A stretch of 64,000 nt of DNA from an uncultured Olsenella sp. (GTDB lineage: Bacteria; Actinomycetota; Coriobacteriia; Coriobacteriales; Atopobiaceae): contig CASEHX010000018.1 in NCBI GenBank assembly GCA_949287905.1, positions 62,001 through 126,000 on the forward strand. Reading direction: 5' to 3'. A program made the translations under genes and the position numbers. This document shows positions 51,594-59,660 of this stretch, piece by piece (positions within the stretch are counted from its first letter, which is position 1; every line of letters starts with the position of its first letter). The notes under the pieces were generated by a model. That model made no database searches and was not told where the DNA came from. It was given only the letters and a program-made list of their open reading frames with translations.

Positions 51594-53492
51594 ATGTCCG
51601 ATCTTTCCATTCCCAGCCGCAGGTACCTCGAGCTTCTCTCCGAGAAGTTCCCCACGGTACGCTCCGCCTATGCAGAGATCATCAACCTCGAGGCGATTCT
51701 CAACCTTCCCAAGGGTACCGAGCACTTCATCTCGGACGTCCACGGGGAGTACGACGCCTTCAAGCACATCCTCAACAACTGCTCGGGCGTCATCCGCGAG
51801 CGCGTTGCCGCGACCTTCCGCTTTGAGCTCACGGGGGCCGAGCAGGCAGACCTCTGCACGCTCATCTACTACCCGCACCGCAAGCTCCGCCGTCTCAAGT
51901 CCGCCGGCGTCGTCTCCGAGGAGTGGTACGCGATCACGCTCATGCGCCTCGTGAGGCTCGCTCGCTACCTCTCCGACTCATACACGCGCTCCAAGGTCCG
52001 CAAGGCGATGCCGCCCGAGTACGCCTACATCATCGACGAGCTGCTCCACGCCTCCCCCGGCGAGGGGGACGAGCGCCGGAGCTACCATCGTCGCATCATA
52101 GACACGATCGTCGACACCGGCTCTGCCGACGACTTCATCGTGAGTCTCGCGGCGCTCATCAAGCGCCTCGCGGTGGACCACCTCCACGTCGTCGGCGACG
52201 TCTTCGACCGCGGCGACCATGCCGACAAGATCCTCGACCGCCTCATGGAGTACCACTCGGTGGACCTTCAGTGGGGCAACCACGACATCGTCTGGATGGG
52301 CGCCGCGGCAGGTTCGGCCACGTGCCTGGCGGCCGTGATCCGCAACAACATCCGCTACGACTCCCTCAAGATCCTCGAGGGTGCCTACGGCATCTCCCTG
52401 CGCGAGCTCGCCCTCTTCGCCGAGGCCACCTATAGGGCAGAAGACTCCATGACGCCGCTCGAGAAGGCGATCTCGATGATCCTCTTCAAGCTCGAGGGCC
52501 AGACGATCCAGCGCCATCCCAACTGGCACATGGAGGACCGCCTGTTCCTGCATCGCATCGACGCCGGGCGAGGCGTGGTGCGCGTGGGCGAGAAGGACTA
52601 CGAGCTCGTCACGAGCGACTTCCCCACCCTCGACGCATCAGATCCCTACGCGCTCTCCGACGATGAGATACGCGTGATGGACAACCTCCTCTCGGCCGTC
52701 CGCAGCTCCTACAAGCTCAACGCCCACGTGAACTTCCTCTATGAGCACGGAGCCGCCTACCTGGTGAACAACGACGACGTCCTCTATCACGCGTGCGTCC
52801 CGATGAACGAGGACGGAACCTTCCACCCCGTGAACCACCAGGGACAGCTCCTCGCAGGCAAGGCCTACTACGACTACGCCGACCGTCTCGCGCGCCGCGC
52901 CTGGCACGAGCACGACGAGGTCTCGCTCGACTGGATGTGGTATCTGTGGTGCGGTCGCTACTCCCCGCTCTCCGGGCGCGTGATGAAGACCTTCGAGCGC
53001 ACGTACTTCTCGGACCGCTCGACCTGGGCGGAGCCGCGCGACCCCTACTATGCGCTCACCGATGACCCGGCGGTCTGCAGGCGAATCCTCGAGGAGTTCG
53101 GCGCAGACCCCGACCACGGCCACATCATCAACGGGCACACGCCGGTGCACGCATCCGAGGGCGAGAAGGCGGTGAGGGCCGGGGGCCGGCTCATCGTCAT
53201 AGACGGAGGCTTCTGCCAGGCCTACCACAAGACGACCGGAATCGCGGGCTACACGCTCATCTCGGACCCCCGCGGCATGCGCATCAAGGCGCACAGACCC
53301 TTCGGGTCCATCGCGGACGTCCTTGACCTCAACGCGGACATCATGAGCGACGACGACCGCTTCGAGCTTGAGCCGATACCGCTCACGGTCGGAGACACCG
53401 ACACCGGCGACGAGATCCGCGAGCAGATCCATGACCTCAGGACGCTGCTCGAGGCGTATCGGTCCGGCGACCTCGCAGAGCGCAGCGCATAA
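51594..53492 (+). CDS. fbp: Fructose-1,6-bisphosphatase, class III
   Basis: 632 aa, the long Firmicutes-type enzyme. FISDVHGEYDAFKHIL, VVGDVFDRGDHADKIL and LQWGNHDIVWMGA are metallophosphoesterase motifs; INGHTPVH carries later metal ligands. Dephosphorylates fructose-1,6-bisphosphate in gluconeogenesis. GGAAGGAG precedes ATG 51594. Confidence 0.95.
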   Translation: MSDLSIPSRRYLELLSEKFPTVRSAYAEIINLEAILNLPKGTEHFISDVHGEYDAFKHILNNCSGVIRERVAATFRFELTGAEQADLCTLIYYPHRKLRRLKSAGVVSEEWYAITLMRLVRLARYLSDSYTRSKVRKAMPPEYAYIIDELLHASPGEGDERRSYHRRIIDTIVDTGSADDFIVSLAALIKRLAVDHLHVVGDVFDRGDHADKILDRLMEYHSVDLQWGNHDIVWMGAAAGSATCLAAVIRNNIRYDSLKILEGAYGISLRELALFAEATYRAEDSMTPLEKAISMILFKLEGQTIQRHPNWHMEDRLFLHRIDAGRGVVRVGEKDYELVTSDFPTLDASDPYALSDDEIRVMDNLLSAVRSSYKLNAHVNFLYEHGAAYLVNNDDVLYHACVPMNEDGTFHPVNHQGQLLAGKAYYDYADRLARRAWHEHDEVSLDWMWYLWCGRYSPLSGRVMKTFERTYFSDRSTWAEPRDPYYALTDDPAVCRRILEEFGADPDHGHIINGHTPVHASEGEKAVRAGGRLIVIDGGFCQAYHKTTGIAGYTLISDPRGMRIKAHRPFGSIADVLDLNADIMSDDDRFELEPIPLTVGDTDTGDEIREQIHDLRTLLEAYRSGDLAERSA

Positions 53493-53508
53493 CGCCGCAA
53501 CCAAAAAA

Positions 53509-53541
53509 TGATCCAAATGGGGACAGACCCCTTTTGGATCA
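53509..53541. repeat. GGGGACAG palindrome (copy 2)
   Basis: TGATCCAAATGGGG, ACAGA, CCCCTTTTGGATCA is a dyad with one imperfect pair, followed by an extra half site TTTTGGATCA. It separates fbp from the converging small gene and overlaps that gene's last codons. Confidence 0.8.
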
Positions 53542-53871
53542 TTTTGGATCATCGGTCCCCTGGTCGCGCAATCGCGCCTCGAGGTCCACCACCTGGGCGC
53601 GGGCGTCGCGCTCGTCCGCCTCCCAGAGGCACCACTCCCCTGCCGAGCAGTATCGAACGAAGGGGCCAAAGCCACCCACCAGCGTGTTCGCGGCTCGGGG
53701 GAAGTCGGGGTCAGACTTGAGACCGGGATAGCGCACGGCCTCCACGCAGGGATGGCAAGCAAGGTAGCTGGCCACCACCTGCGCGGCGTCGGAGAGCGTA
53801 CGCCAGCGCTCCCGCCCCAACTGGGACGAGAGCGCCAGCAGGAAGTCTATGTCGAGGCCCTTCTCGCCCAC
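53539..53871 (-). CDS. Small protein resembling the C-terminal part of Cys/Met-metabolism PLP enzymes
   Basis: 110 aa from a GTG with no obvious ribosome site, 12 bp after thrS. VVASYLACHPCVEAVRYPGLKS followed by a GGFGPFV segment resembles the C-terminal domain of gamma-synthase/gamma-lyase PLP enzymes, but the PLP-lysine domain is absent. It may be a remnant of a larger gene or a stand-alone protein translated with thrS. Confidence 0.5.
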   Translation of the reverse strand: MGEKGLDIDFLLALSSQLGRERWRTLSDAAQVVASYLACHPCVEAVRYPGLKSDPDFPRAANTLVGGFGPFVRYCSAGEWCLWEADERDARAQVVDLEARLRDQGTDDPK

Positions 53872-53883
53872 CGCGGCGCGTGC

Positions 53884-55647
53884 CTAGCGGCGCTCGGCGA
53901 TCTCGGCGCAGACGTCGGCGATGAACTCGTCGAGGTCGCGGGTGACGGTCTCGTTGGAGCGGTCACGCACGGAGATGTTGGCGGCCTCCACCTCCTGCTC
54001 GCCGATGATGAGCATGTAGGGCGGGCGATCGATGTTGCGCGCCTCGCGGATCTTGTAGCCGATCTTCTCGTCGCGCTCGTCGAGCACGGCGCGAATGCCG
54101 GCCGCCTCGAGCTTCTCGGTGACCGAGCGCGCGTAGTCGCGGCTCTTCTCGGAGACGGGCAGGACCTTCACCTGGCACGGGGCGAGCCACGTGGGGAACT
54201 TGCCCGCAAAGTGCTCGATCAGGATGCCGATGAAGCGCTCGATGGAGCCAAAGCACACGCGGTGCAGCATGATCGGGCGCTTCTTGGAGCCGTCTGCGTC
54301 CGTGTACTCCAGATCGAAGTTGATCGGCATCTGGAAGTCCAGCTGCACCGTGCCGCACTGCCAGGTGCGGCCGAGCGAGTCCTCCAGGTGGAAGTCGATC
54401 TTGGGACCGTAGAAGGCGCCATCTCCCTCGTTGACCACGTAGTCCTTGCCGAGCTTCTCGAGGGCCACGCGAAGGGCCTCCTCGGCGCGCTCCCAGTCCT
54501 CGTCGGAGCCCATGGAGTCCTCGGGGCGCGTGGAGAGCTCGAGGTGGTAGGTGAAGCCGAACTTCTCGTACACCGAGTCGATGAGGTTCACGACGCCGAC
54601 GATCTCGTCGGTGAGCTGGTCGGGGCGCACGAAGAGGTGGGCGTCGTCCTGGTTGAAGCAGCGCACGCGGAAGAGGCCGTGCAGGGCGCCGCGCATCTCG
54701 TGGCGGTGGACCAGGCCGATCTCACCGGCGCGGATGGGCAGCTCGCGGTAGCTGTGCGGCTTGGCGGAGTACACGAGCACGCCGCCGGGGCAGTTCATGG
54801 GCTTAACGCAGTACTCCTCGTCGTCGATGATCGTGGAGTACATGTTGTCCTTGTAGTGGTCCCAGTGGCCCGAGGTCTTCCAGAGCTCCTTGCTCATGAT
54901 CATGGGCGTGGAGATCTCGACGTAGCCGGCCGCACGGTGGATCTCGCGCCAGTAGCTGAGCAGCTCGTTCTTGAGCGTCATGCCGTTGGGCAGGAAGAAC
55001 GGGAAGCCGGGGGCCTCGTCGCGCATCATGAAGATGTCCATCTCGCGGCCGATCTTGCGGTGGTCGCGCTTCTTGGCCTCCTCGAGCAGGCGCAGGTGCT
55101 CGTCGAGCTCCTCCTTCGTGGCAAAGGCGGTGCCGTTGACGCGGGTGAGCATCTTGTTGTCCTTGTCGCCCTTCCAGTAGGCACCGGAGACGCCCGTGAG
55201 CTTGAAGGCCTTGAGCGCCTTGGTGTAGGTGAGGTGCGGGCCCACGCACATGTCGATGTACTCGCCCTGCTGATAGAAGGTGATGCGGGCGTCCTCGGCA
55301 AGGTCGCCGATGTGCTCGACCTTGTACTTCTCGCCACGCTCCTCCATGAGGGCGATGGCCTCGGCGCGCGGAAGCTCAAAGACGGTGAACTTGAGGTTCT
55401 CCTTCACGATCTTCTTCATCTCGGCCTCGATCGCCGGGAAGTCCTCCTCGGAGATCTTCTGACCCTCTGGGAGGTCGATGTCGTAGTAGAAGCCGTTGTC
55501 GGTGGCGGGGCCATAGGCGAAGTCGGCCTCGGGGTACAGGCGCTTCACCGCCTGCGCCATGATGTGGGCGGCGCTGTGACGCACGACGTGGGTGACCTCG
55601 TCGGCGGGGCACTCGTCGATGTGGCCGTCGTTATACAGGACCTTCAT
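53884..55647 (-). CDS. thrS: Threonyl-tRNA synthetase, lacking the TGS domain
   Basis: 587 aa, about 55 shorter than enzymes with a full N terminus. The editing domain is present (RHSAAHIMAQAV with the HxxxH pair, and CVGPHLTYT), followed by the class II core: motif 2 region RHEMRGALHGLFRVRCFNQDD, zinc cysteine in MNCPGGV, motif 3 FGSIERFIG, and the anticodon-binding domain (LPVSEKS, LDERDEKIGYKIR). The usual N-terminal TGS domain is missing. GAGAGGTAGAG precedes ATG 55647. Controlled by the leader described separately. Confidence 0.95.
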   Translation of the reverse strand: MKVLYNDGHIDECPADEVTHVVRHSAAHIMAQAVKRLYPEADFAYGPATDNGFYYDIDLPEGQKISEEDFPAIEAEMKKIVKENLKFTVFELPRAEAIALMEERGEKYKVEHIGDLAEDARITFYQQGEYIDMCVGPHLTYTKALKAFKLTGVSGAYWKGDKDNKMLTRVNGTAFATKEELDEHLRLLEEAKKRDHRKIGREMDIFMMRDEAPGFPFFLPNGMTLKNELLSYWREIHRAAGYVEISTPMIMSKELWKTSGHWDHYKDNMYSTIIDDEEYCVKPMNCPGGVLVYSAKPHSYRELPIRAGEIGLVHRHEMRGALHGLFRVRCFNQDDAHLFVRPDQLTDEIVGVVNLIDSVYEKFGFTYHLELSTRPEDSMGSDEDWERAEEALRVALEKLGKDYVVNEGDGAFYGPKIDFHLEDSLGRTWQCGTVQLDFQMPINFDLEYTDADGSKKRPIMLHRVCFGSIERFIGILIEHFAGKFPTWLAPCQVKVLPVSEKSRDYARSVTEKLEAAGIRAVLDERDEKIGYKIREARNIDRPPYMLIIGEQEVEAANISVRDRSNETVTRDLDEFIADVCAEIAERR

Positions 55648-55680
55648 AGCTCTACCTCTCTCGGGAGTTGTCGATACAAG

Positions 55681-55718
55681 AAAAAAGCCCGCACACCAGG
55701 CGCTTGGTGTCGAGGGCT
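55681..55718 (-). terminator. thrS attenuator terminator
   Basis: On the minus strand AGCCC-CACCA pairs with TGGTG-GGGCT around AGCGCC and runs into six T residues (complement of 55681-55686), ending 33 bp before the thrS start codon. Its loop bases GCGCCTG can instead pair with the upstream segment 55724-55730. Confidence 0.85.
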
Positions 55719-55722
55719 ATGC

Positions 55723-55763
55723 GGCGCCTGTCCGCGGCTCGGCCGTGGTGAGGGACAGACGCC
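55723..55763 (-). promoter_or_regulatory. thrS leader stem 1:2 and alternative antiterminator
   Basis: Stem 1 (55753-55763, minus strand GGCGTCTGTCC) pairs with segment 2 (55723-55733, GGACAGGCGCC) over 11 bp with one G-T. Segment 2 can alternatively pair its CAGGCGC with GCGCCTG in the terminator loop (55697-55703). The pairings exclude each other, the layout of an attenuator. Confidence 0.75.
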
Positions 55764-55804
55764 TAGATAGTCTGCGTCAGGATGATCTGTGCCAGAGCGC
55801 GCAC
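55763..55804 (-). CDS. thrS leader peptide, 13 aa
   Basis: GTG start at 55804 with GAGAGG six bases upstream, reading MRALAQIILTQTI and stopping at TAG 55765-55763. It has Thr codons ACG and ACT at positions 10 and 12 and three Ile codons. The stop codon's last base is the first base of stem 1, so a ribosome stalled on the Thr codons would cover stem 1 and favour the antiterminator. Too short for gene finders; evidence is position, ribosome site and the aligned structures. Confidence 0.75.
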   Translation of the reverse strand: MRALAQIILTQTI

Positions 55805-55838
55805 GTCGGGCCTCTCGTTCGACTATTCGTACCCAGAC

Positions 55839-55847
55839 ATCATACCA
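55839..55847 (-). promoter_or_regulatory. Extended -10 promoter of thrS
   Basis: The minus strand reads TGGTATGAT (TATGAT at 55844-55839), an extended -10. No good -35 at 17 bp. Transcription would begin near 55832, giving a leader of about 28 nt before the leader peptide. Confidence 0.6.
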
Positions 55848-55934
55848 GTTTTGGACAGCGCGATAATCAAACCAGAGGACATGGGGCCGGGGGCCTGCCA
55901 GGCCGTGAGCCGCGCACCCCGTTTTGGCCGCGAC

Positions 55935-56556
55935 TTAGGATTCCACGCCATTGGAGGGCCTCGGGGAATCCGCGCTTAGGATTCCACGCCTTTGGAGGGC
56001 CCCCAGGAATCCGCGGTTAGGAATCCTCGCCATTGGAGGGCCCCCAGGAATCCGCGGTTAGGAATCCACGCCATTGGAGGGCCTCGGGGAATCCGCGGTT
56101 AGGAATCCACGCCATTGGAGGGCCCCCAGGAATCCGCGGTTAGGATTCCACGCCATTGGAGGGCGATGCGCAAACATTGCTTAGGATTCTCTTCCATTAG
56201 AGAGCGCTTCTCGCAATTCAACAAACCCGAGCCTCTTATCGAGCAAATCATTAAGCGCGTTACGATAAGAACTCTCCGACCGCGAGAAATCCTAAGCGTG
56301 AACAGTGTGGGGCCCTCCAACCACAAGGATTCCTAAGCCAGAAAAGTATGAGCCACTCCAACCGCGAGAAAACCTAAGCGTGAAAAGTGTGGGGCCCTCC
56401 AACCACAAGGATTCCTAAGCCAGAGAATTGAGAGCCTCTCCAATCGCGAGAAATCCTAAGCCAGAAAGATGAATACCCCTCCAAACGCGAGGATTCCTAA
56501 GCCAGAAAAGCGCGAAGGCCTCCAGTCGCGATGAATCCTAAGCACGAGAGACGCGA
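55935..56556. repeat. Fold-back array, 7 direct and 7 inverted 41-bp units
   Basis: Direct units start (TTAGGAWTCC) at 55935, 55976, 56017, 56058, 56099, 56140 and a decayed 56181: exactly 41 bp each. Inverted units are marked by CCTAAG at 56291, 56332, 56373, 56414, 56455, 56496 and 56537, also exactly 41 bp apart. Left units carry CCATTGGAGGGC and the inverted ones CCTCCAA. The centre is near 56235. Left units are nearly identical; right units have diverged more. No open frame follows the pattern. Confidence 0.93.
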
Positions 56557-56618
56557 GACACTCAAATCCTGGAAGACACGGGCACATTACGTGTGCTTCC
56601 TCTCAGAAACAACGAAAA

Positions 56619-56775
56619 GCGGGAGGCAGGGGCGACAAGAACGTGGTCGCGAAAGCGACAGAAGCGAAAAGAACGCAATCGCGGGAGGCAGGGGCGACAA
56701 GAACGTGGTCGCGAAAGCGACAGAAGCGAAAAGAACGCAATCGCAGGAGACAGAGGCGACAAGAACGCGTTCGCC
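56619..56775. repeat. 62-bp tandem repeat, about 2.5 copies
   Basis: GCGGGAGGCAGGGGCGAC begins at 56619 and 56681, and a degenerate copy at 56743. The unit includes GTCGCGAAAGCGAC, a short hairpin. It adjoins the fold-back array, making a gene-free island of about 1 kb from 55.9 to 56.9 kb. Confidence 0.85.
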
Positions 56776-56923
56776 CAAGCAGCCGCCGCACCGTGAGCGC
56801 GCCCACACGCCGAGACACGGCCCAACTCGTAAAAGCACGAACGCCACCCAGGAATCCTCGTGACGAAAAAGGGAGCCCCGCACGGCGAGGCTCCCAAACC
56901 AAAGCTCTGTTCTTGCGAGCGCG

Positions 56924-57358
56924 CTACTGCTGGATGCGCGTACGGCAGTAGGGGCACACCTTCCAGTCGGCGTTGAGCGGACGGTGGCAGGTGGGGCACA
57001 CGTTGCGAACCTGCGTGTTGCAGATCGGGCACACCACGAAGTCGCGGTCGATCGGCGCGCCGCACTTGGGGCAGATGCCGTAGTGAGAAAGCTGGTGCTC
57101 GCGCAGGGCGATGTCCAGATCCTGCTCCTCACGGTCGATCAGGTAGGAGCTGGGTCGCAGAATGACGTAGGCGAGCAGGCCCACGATCGGGATGACCGAG
57201 ATGATGGCCCACATCCACCACGGCTCGGCACCGCGACGCTGAGCGTCACGAATGACGTAGACGATGGAGAGGATGTAGAGCATGACGACGCACACGACCA
57301 TGAGGTAAAGAACCATCTTGACCTCGGGGGTCACAATCTGGTCGAAGAGTTCTTGCAT
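56924..57358 (-). CDS. Two-helix membrane protein with zinc ribbons
   Basis: 144 aa. Membrane helices lie at about 14-36 and 49-70 (VYVIRDAQRRGAEPWWMW joins them, a PLDc_N-like arrangement). The C-terminal half has four CxxC pairs (CPKC, CPIC, CPTC, CPYC), forming two zinc ribbons. Start ATG 57358 follows AAGGAG. Similar domain pairs occur in actinobacterial proteins of unknown function. It follows folC in the same direction. Confidence 0.85.
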   Translation of the reverse strand: MQELFDQIVTPEVKMVLYLMVVCVVMLYILSIVYVIRDAQRRGAEPWWMWAIISVIPIVGLLAYVILRPSSYLIDREEQDLDIALREHQLSHYGICPKCGAPIDRDFVVCPICNTQVRNVCPTCHRPLNADWKVCPYCRTRIQQ

Positions 57359-57426
57359 TTCTGGGACTCCTTCGGACTTCTGGCGCGGCGATGCGCCGCC
57401 ACATACAAGCGAGATTGTAGCAAAAG

Positions 57427-58800
57427 CTAACGCAAGAGACCCGCCAACTCCCCCGCAAGTGTGATAGAACCACAGGCAACGTAGGATTCTCCACACAATG
57501 CCAACGTTGCGGCCTCAACCGTCGGATACGTTGCGACCACATTGGCTCCCGCCTCGACGAAGATTCGGGCAAGGTCGTCTGCCGCGAGCGCACGGGGGCT
57601 GCTGGTCTGCGTCACCACCACGCGTGGGAACGAGTCGGCGAGAAGCGCGGCGATTCTCTCGACGTCCTTGTCCGCGAGAACGGCCGCAAGAAGCGTGGGG
57701 CGCGTCTCGCGCTCGGGAGCCACGTCGTCTAACGCCGAAAGAAACGCCTCGACCGACTGAGGGTTGTGGCATGCGTCGACCAGCACGGGGGGATCGGGCC
57801 TCAGAAGCTCGAAGCGACCGGGCGTGGGGCACTGAACGACGGAGGTGAAGAGGACCTCGCCATCGAGGGCCCGACCGAGGTACTCCTCACAGAGGGCGAC
57901 CGCGCAGGCGATGTTACCAGCTTGGTACGCGGGCTTGAGTGCCGCGAGCTCGAGATACATGGCTCGGGAGGTGACGACGTCGAGCTCGAGATGCGCCCCG
58001 AGTCTGCGCGGGCGCCTCGTGACGCGATAGGTGCAGCGCGGAAGGTCGTCCGACTCGCTTCCAGAATCCACTGGGCGCACGAGCACGGGAGTCACGCCCG
58101 CCTCGCGTGCCTGCGAGAGAAAAACCTCCTCGACGCTGCTTGGCACCGCGGTACCGGCACCGAGGACGCACGTGCGGCCCGGCTTGATGATAGCCGCCTT
58201 CTCCCCCGCGATCTCCTCGAGGGTGTCACCGAGTATGCGCGTATGGTCGAGGCCGATCCCCGTCACGGCGACAGATCGGATGGACTTTGCCGCGGACGTG
58301 GCGTCCCAGCGACCCCCGAGCCCGCACTCAAGAACCGCCACGTCGATCCCCGCCTCGGCGAAGACGACCATCGCAGCAACGGTGAGCGTGTCAAACTCGG
58401 TGATGTCATAGGGCCTCTCCCCCGCCGCCGACCGACGGGCGTTGACGCGCTCCCCGGCGACCCGGGCGGCGGACACGCCGTGCGCGAACCGCTCCTCGGA
58501 GACAGGACGACCGCCCACTTCCATGCGCTCCGTGTAGCTCACGAGCTCAGGCGAGGTATAGAGGGCCGTGCGCAGCCCCTCTCCGGCGAGAATGGCGGCC
58601 GTGTAGCGAGCCGTCGACGTCTTGCCGTTGGTGCCGGCGATCTGGAGGCACTCGAAGGAGAGCTCGGGGTCCCCGAGCTCCCTCAGCATGTCCTCCACGG
58701 TCTCCAGCAGCGGGCAGATGCCAAAGCGAAGCGCCCCACGCACATGCGCAAGCGCCTCCCCATACGTCATCTCCGGCACATCAAACGGCAGCCTGTACAC
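57427..58800 (-). CDS. folC: Folylpolyglutamate synthase/dihydrofolate synthase
   Basis: 457 aa from GTG 58800, preceded by AAGGGAG; an ATG at 58839 would fall inside the hairpin element. IAGTNGKTSTARY is the ATP loop, LECGLGGRWDAT and GLDHTRILGDT follow, and VDACHNPQS marks the C-terminal Mur-ligase domain. Adds glutamates to folates, and possibly glutamate to dihydropteroate. Last gene of the one-carbon operon. Confidence 0.92.
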   Translation of the reverse strand: MYRLPFDVPEMTYGEALAHVRGALRFGICPLLETVEDMLRELGDPELSFECLQIAGTNGKTSTARYTAAILAGEGLRTALYTSPELVSYTERMEVGGRPVSEERFAHGVSAARVAGERVNARRSAAGERPYDITEFDTLTVAAMVVFAEAGIDVAVLECGLGGRWDATSAAKSIRSVAVTGIGLDHTRILGDTLEEIAGEKAAIIKPGRTCVLGAGTAVPSSVEEVFLSQAREAGVTPVLVRPVDSGSESDDLPRCTYRVTRRPRRLGAHLELDVVTSRAMYLELAALKPAYQAGNIACAVALCEEYLGRALDGEVLFTSVVQCPTPGRFELLRPDPPVLVDACHNPQSVEAFLSALDDVAPERETRPTLLAAVLADKDVERIAALLADSFPRVVVTQTSSPRALAADDLARIFVEAGANVVATYPTVEAATLALCGESYVACGSITLAGELAGLLR

Positions 58801-58826
58801 AGCAATCTCCCTTGTAACTCCCCGCC

Positions 58827-58908
58827 GGGGCATGGGCATACCCCGGCGCTCAGACAGCTTGCCGCAAAGGACGCGGCAAGAACTCGCGGCGGGATATGCC
58901 CATGCCCC
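58827..58908. repeat. Nested hairpin element, family 1 (copy C, reverse)
   Basis: The outer arms GGGGCATGGGCATA (58827-58840) and 58895-58908 are a perfect 14-bp stem. The core 58841-58893 is the exact reverse complement of the core at 41845-41897. It ends 26 bp before the folC start codon. Confidence 0.92.
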
Positions 58909-58940
58909 ACTGCAAGCTTATCGAGAACGTACGACATGCG

Positions 58941-59040
58941 GCGTGCCCATGGGCGGGGAACGTCCGCCGCGAGTTCCGCAGCCGCGTCCTTTGCGGCGAG
59001 GACTGTCCGAGCGCCGGATGTTCCCCGCCCACGGGCACGC
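58941..59040. repeat. Nested hairpin element, family 1 (copy D, forward)
   Basis: The outer arms 58941-58961 and 59020-59040 (GCGTGCCC...GGGGAAC type) pair over 21 bp with one mismatch. The core keeps CCGCGAGTT, the GCCGC/GCGGC stem with the GTCCTTT tip, and CTGTCCGAGCGCCGG, with paired changes relative to copies B and C. It starts 8 bp after the folE stop. Confidence 0.88.
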
Positions 59041-59048
59041 AGGGTGAC

Positions 59049-59660
59049 CTACAGCCCGATCAGACGGAGGGCCTCCTGACGGGTCTTGAGGTCGCGCAGG
59101 CAGCCACGCACGGCAGAGGTGGTGGTGAGCGCCCCCGCGGCGCGAATGCCGCGCATCGTCATGCAGGTGTGCTCGGCCTCGAGGACCACGAGGACGCCGA
59201 GCGGGTCGAGCTCCCGCACCATGGCGTCGGCGATCTGGCCGGTGAGGCGCTCCTGGACCTGTAGGCGACGAGCGTAACCCGAGACGCAGCGAGCGACCTT
59301 GGAGAGGCCCGTGATGCGCCCGTCGCGAGGGATGTAGCACACGTGAGCCCTTCCGGTGAACGGCAGCATGTGGTGCTCGCAGAGCGAGGAGAACGGGATG
59401 TCCTTTACGATCACCATCTCCTGGTTGCCAGGCTCATGGAACTGCTTGCGCAGGTGAATGCCGGGATCCTCCTGCATGCCGCCGAGGATCTCCTCGCAGG
59501 CGCGCGCCACGCGGTCGGGCGTCCCGAGAAGGCCCTCTCGGTCCGGGTTCTCGCCGATGGCAAGCAGGAGCTCACGAACGGCGGCCTCGACCCGGGGCCT
59601 GTCGATGGGGCGGAAGCCCTCGGTCAGAGGTTCGTCCCCCCTCTCGTTATCGCTGCTCAT
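59049..59660 (-). CDS. folE: GTP cyclohydrolase I
   Basis: 203 aa. First step of folate synthesis, GTP to dihydroneopterin triphosphate. Zinc and active-site residues are C94 and H97 ([10 protein letters not shown]) and Cys in [12 protein letters not shown] 59660 with AAAGGAC is preferred; it lies 14 bases inside the end of focA. No other folate-synthesis gene (folB/K/P) is adjacent. Confidence 0.94.
   Translation of the reverse strand: MSSDNERGDEPLTEGFRPIDRPRVEAAVRELLLAIGENPDREGLLGTPDRVARACEEILGGMQEDPGIHLRKQFHEPGNQEMVIVKDIPFSSLCEHHMLPFTGRAHVCYIPRDGRITGLSKVARCVSGYARRLQVQERLTGQIADAMVRELDPLGVLVVLEAEHTCMTMRGIRAAGALTTTSAVRGCLRDLKTRQEALRLIGL

Noticed and set aside
55681..55860. T-box riboswitch for thrS
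   Set aside because: The conserved T-box core (TGG.ACC context) is absent, while a leader peptide with Thr codons explains the structures better.
55935..56556. CRISPR array
   Set aside because: Units abut without spacers, reverse orientation at the centre, and no cas gene is present. The same holds for the arrays at 1.3 and 26 kb.
58827..59040. Tetrahydrofolate riboswitch before folC
   Set aside because: The conserved bases do not resemble the known THF classes, and one of the two elements is antisense to the operon.
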